A stretch of DNA of 17,790 nucleotides, from the NCBI GenBank assembly GCA_963578625.1, contig CAUZEO010000066.1:1-17790 (forward strand), read 5' to 3'. The number at the start of each line of letters is the position of its first letter. The stretch's first letter is position 1. The stretch comes from CAUZEO01 sp963578625 (lineage in GTDB: Bacteria; Verrucomicrobiota; Kiritimatiellia; SLOV01). Position numbers and translations under genes: made by a program. Positions 15,821-17,790 of this stretch are shown here, piece after piece. A model generated the notes under the pieces. It saw only the letters and a list, made by a program, of their open reading frames with translations. It had not been told where the DNA came from and did not search any database.

Positions 15821-15883
15821 AAAGTGCTTCGGTTAAGTGTATCCGAGTAAGGGTGGCGGTTACGTGGAGGCTCAAGTGTGTCG
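15821..15883 (+). repeat. 13-bp periodic repeat array, forward arm (right locus)
   Basis: Words AAAG, TAAG, TAAG, TACG and CAAG start at 15821, 15834, 15848, 15861 and 15873 (spacings 13, 14, 13, 12). Block 15830-15856 is the exact reverse complement of 7259-7285 (27/27) and pairs with 15753-15779 at 22 of 27 positions around a loop of about 50 nt. The arms at this locus diverge, whereas those at 7.2 kb converge. The remaining 72 nt to the end of the minus-strand gene (15884-15955) hold nothing I recognise. Confidence 0.75.
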
Positions 15884-15955
15884 TCCGCTGAGCCAAGCCC
15901 CGGCAACCAGGCTTCTATGGAGCTGAGTTAACGGCCGACGAAGATGTGTCCTCAA

Positions 15956-17743
15956 TCATTCCGCCGGCTTCGCCTGGAATCGCAGCAACACGCCCTCGCC
16001 GCCGCCGAGGGTCATGCTGCACACAGCATCGGGTGCTTCGAGCGGTTTCCACTCGGCTGCCTGGGTGTCAAAGCGTGATGCCTGCTGAATCTCAGCGATT
16101 CGAAATCGCGCCGTCGCGACCAGCTCCGGATCCATCCTGTCCGTGTCCATCGCGTGACGCTTGTTTTGCAGCATTACATACACGCTTGTATCTGACGGGT
16201 CATCCATATTCTCGAACATGCCCAGCAGGAACCTGTCGCCCTCGAAGTCCGTGATCGGCGGCACGTCGCCCTCCTGGTAGATCGTCACGGTGTCATGGAC
16301 CGTGTCCTCGATTTGCGCTTGCGGATCAGCCTGGCAGTGGAAGACGCCGGTGGACCGCAGATGCTTGACGATGGGCCAGAGGTGGTGCAGTTCCCGGTTG
16401 AGGGTACGCACGTGGTGGTACGACGCGTTGGGCTGGTCCGGCGCATCGAGAAGACCGCTGCTCGACTTGTATCGGTAGTACCAGATCCCTTTAGCGCCGT
16501 AAGCAACGATGCCGTAGACCTGCCAATAGAGGTCCGATTCGCTGGCTTGTCGGAACTGCACACGGCTGGGCGAGCCGTGTTCAGCCACGAGCGCCCAGCC
16601 CATGTACCCGATGTCATGGGCGAGGGCGGCACGGCGCAGGTCCTCCAGGTTGCCGTACAGGTGGGGTCGGGTCCGTCCATTGGCCAGCAGGACATACTCG
16701 GTTCGCATGACAAAACATGGATGCTGCAGCGCGATCACCTCGCCCACGTAGTTGCCGCCCCAATTGTTAAGCAACGGGATGGCACCGCCCTGGTCTTCAC
16801 GCAGAATGCGCGCAAAGGCCTTCCCGTAGTCGAACATCTGCGGGCGCCGTTGGGGCTCGTCCTTCATGAAATAACCGATCTTGGCCGGGAACTCGGCTGT
16901 CGGGTCGCCGGTTCGCACCAACGGCTCGAGCCCCGCGGCCACCGCGCGCCGGTACTCGCCGCCGAAGATCTTCACCATCGAGAATCCCGCGTTGGCATAC
17001 GTCTGGAACTTGTCCGGCGCATTGTTCCACTCACCGGCGCTGAAGAACGACCAGCCGGCGGTTGGAAAGCGCTTGCGTGCCAGCCGCCACGCGCGCCATT
17101 TCTGCTGGGTCAGTTGCTTGAGCTCCACATCGACGACGCCCAGGGCGACCCGGTCGAACCACGTCCGGCCCGGCTCGTCGCCGGCAGTGAGACGGATCCG
17201 CACTTGCGTCGCACTCTTTGGCACGTGCACGAGCTCGTCGATGATGCGCCACGTTCGATCGCTCAGCACCCGCCACCGGTAAGCGCGATCGGGGATCGGA
17301 AAGTCGGCGCGCTCCACCTGTCGGCCGGTGCCGTCGGCAAAGTCAAGGCTGACGGAGCCGCCCGCGGCGCCTTCGATGCGGCAAAACGCGATCAGAAACA
17401 CCGTCGAACCGCCTTCAACAGCAATGCCGTCCTGGTACCATTCCAGCCGCTGTGGCCGACCGCTTTCGGACGGGTCCTTGCGCTCAATCATTGCGCTGGC
17501 GGCGACGCCCTCGTATCCGGGATCGTTCACCGCCACCGTCGTGTCGCGACGAAAGCTGTACGCGTCGCCATCCGCTTCCGGCAACCGGTTCCAACCGGCG
17601 GGCATTTCCTCGCCGCCGTCGAAATGTCCGTTCTCAACCAGGTTCCACGGCTCGGAAGGCGTTTCGGCGCACAGGCCCACGGAAACATTCGCGCAGAGCA
17701 ACGATACACAGAGCCATTTATCGAACCGTATGATCTTCATCAT
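15956..17743 (-). CDS. Secreted CBM4/9-like plus TIM-barrel glycoside hydrolase-related protein
   Basis: 595 residues from the first of two consecutive ATGs (17743, 17740), with a strong Shine-Dalgarno. Signal peptide about 1-26 (WLCVSLLCANVSVGLCA); the Cys residues do not form a good lipobox. Residues about 33-205 look like a CBM4/9-type galactose-binding-fold module, beginning NLVENGHFDGGEEMPAGW and ending near GRTWFDRVAL. A barrel-like region follows (about 225-520), with GYFMKDEPQ (D295, E296) as a possible active-site segment, WALVAEHGSP, and YGAKGIWYYRYKS (415-427), a pattern seen in beta-galactosidase-like and DUF4091-like barrels. A short beta domain closes it. It is the only minus-strand gene, convergent with the four-gene operon and separated from it by the repeat locus. 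I cannot name the family; hydrolase function is inferred. Confidence 0.78.
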   Translation of the reverse strand: MMKIIRFDKWLCVSLLCANVSVGLCAETPSEPWNLVENGHFDGGEEMPAGWNRLPEADGDAYSFRRDTTVAVNDPGYEGVAASAMIERKDPSESGRPQRLEWYQDGIAVEGGSTVFLIAFCRIEGAAGGSVSLDFADGTGRQVERADFPIPDRAYRWRVLSDRTWRIIDELVHVPKSATQVRIRLTAGDEPGRTWFDRVALGVVDVELKQLTQQKWRAWRLARKRFPTAGWSFFSAGEWNNAPDKFQTYANAGFSMVKIFGGEYRRAVAAGLEPLVRTGDPTAEFPAKIGYFMKDEPQRRPQMFDYGKAFARILREDQGGAIPLLNNWGGNYVGEVIALQHPCFVMRTEYVLLANGRTRPHLYGNLEDLRRAALAHDIGYMGWALVAEHGSPSRVQFRQASESDLYWQVYGIVAYGAKGIWYYRYKSSSGLLDAPDQPNASYHHVRTLNRELHHLWPIVKHLRSTGVFHCQADPQAQIEDTVHDTVTIYQEGDVPPITDFEGDRFLLGMFENMDDPSDTSVYVMLQNKRHAMDTDRMDPELVATARFRIAEIQQASRFDTQAAEWKPLEAPDAVCSMTLGGGEGVLLRFQAKPAE

Positions 17744-17749
17744 TCGAAA

Positions 17750-17757
17750 CCTCCTTT
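17750..17757 (-). promoter_or_regulatory. Strong Shine-Dalgarno of the minus-strand gene
   Basis: On the minus strand AAAGGAGG stands 6 nt before the ATG at 17743. It is the most canonical ribosome-binding site in the window. Only 33 nt remain to the edge, too little to call a promoter. Confidence 0.8.
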
Positions 17758-17790
17758 CACATTACGCCGGTACCGTCAGACCGGCAAGCG

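Noticed and set aside
15721..15906. Small minus-strand ORF across the right repeat locus
   Set aside because: Its sequence is produced by the 13-bp arrays; the minus-strand frame at 7239-7823 gives a similar tail from the left locus. No ribosome-binding site, so the coding is spurious.

Overview
The window is GC-rich, densely coded DNA from a bacterium specialised in degrading complex glycans. It holds nine protein-coding genes, one of them cut by the left edge. Eight run on the plus strand and one on the minus strand. All nine look like glycoside hydrolases or relatives: clan GH-A type barrels with carbohydrate-binding modules, two sialidase-fold proteins, one GH127 (DUF1680) enzyme, two DUF4091-type proteins and one secreted barrel protein with a CBM4/9-like front. 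I see no transporters, regulators, transposases, tRNA or rRNA. This mix is typical of the Planctomycetota/Verrucomicrobiota (Kiritimatiellae, Lentisphaeria) or similar free-living degraders. That placement is an inference from gene content; nothing here is a taxonomic marker.

Layout. (1) 3-3631: a 5'-truncated CBM9-like/GH-A enzyme, translationally coupled through a GTGA overlap to a BNR/sialidase-like protein. (2) 3632-3834: a spacer with two short palindromes that share one architecture. (3) 3835-7110: a large secreted multidomain GH-A enzyme ending in a CBM9-like domain. (4) 7111-7394: a spacer almost filled by a giant imperfect hairpin made of 13-bp periodic repeats, then a short perfect hairpin. 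(5) 7395-15713: a tight four-gene operon of GH127, GH33 sialidase, a secreted DUF4091 protein and a second secreted DUF4091-like protein. (6) 15714-15955: another inverted pair of the same 13-bp periodic arrays, between convergent genes. (7) 15956-17743, minus strand: a secreted CBM4/9-like plus barrel protein with a strong ribosome-binding site.

How it may work together. The proteins with visible signal peptides (the GH-A enzyme, both DUF4091 proteins and the minus-strand protein) would act outside the cytoplasm. GH127 and GH33, with no visible signal peptide, would trim shorter oligosaccharides, removing beta-L-arabinofuranose-like and 2-keto-3-deoxy-sugar (sialic acid, KDN or Kdo) caps. 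Both activities on one transcript point to a glycan carrying both kinds of sugar. The substrate cannot be read from the sequence.

The most unusual item is not a gene. It is a family of degenerate arrays with a TAAG/GAAG-type word every 12-14 bp, occurring as inverted pairs on both sides of the four-gene operon. The pair is convergent on the left and divergent on the right, and one 27-nt block is identical between the two loci.
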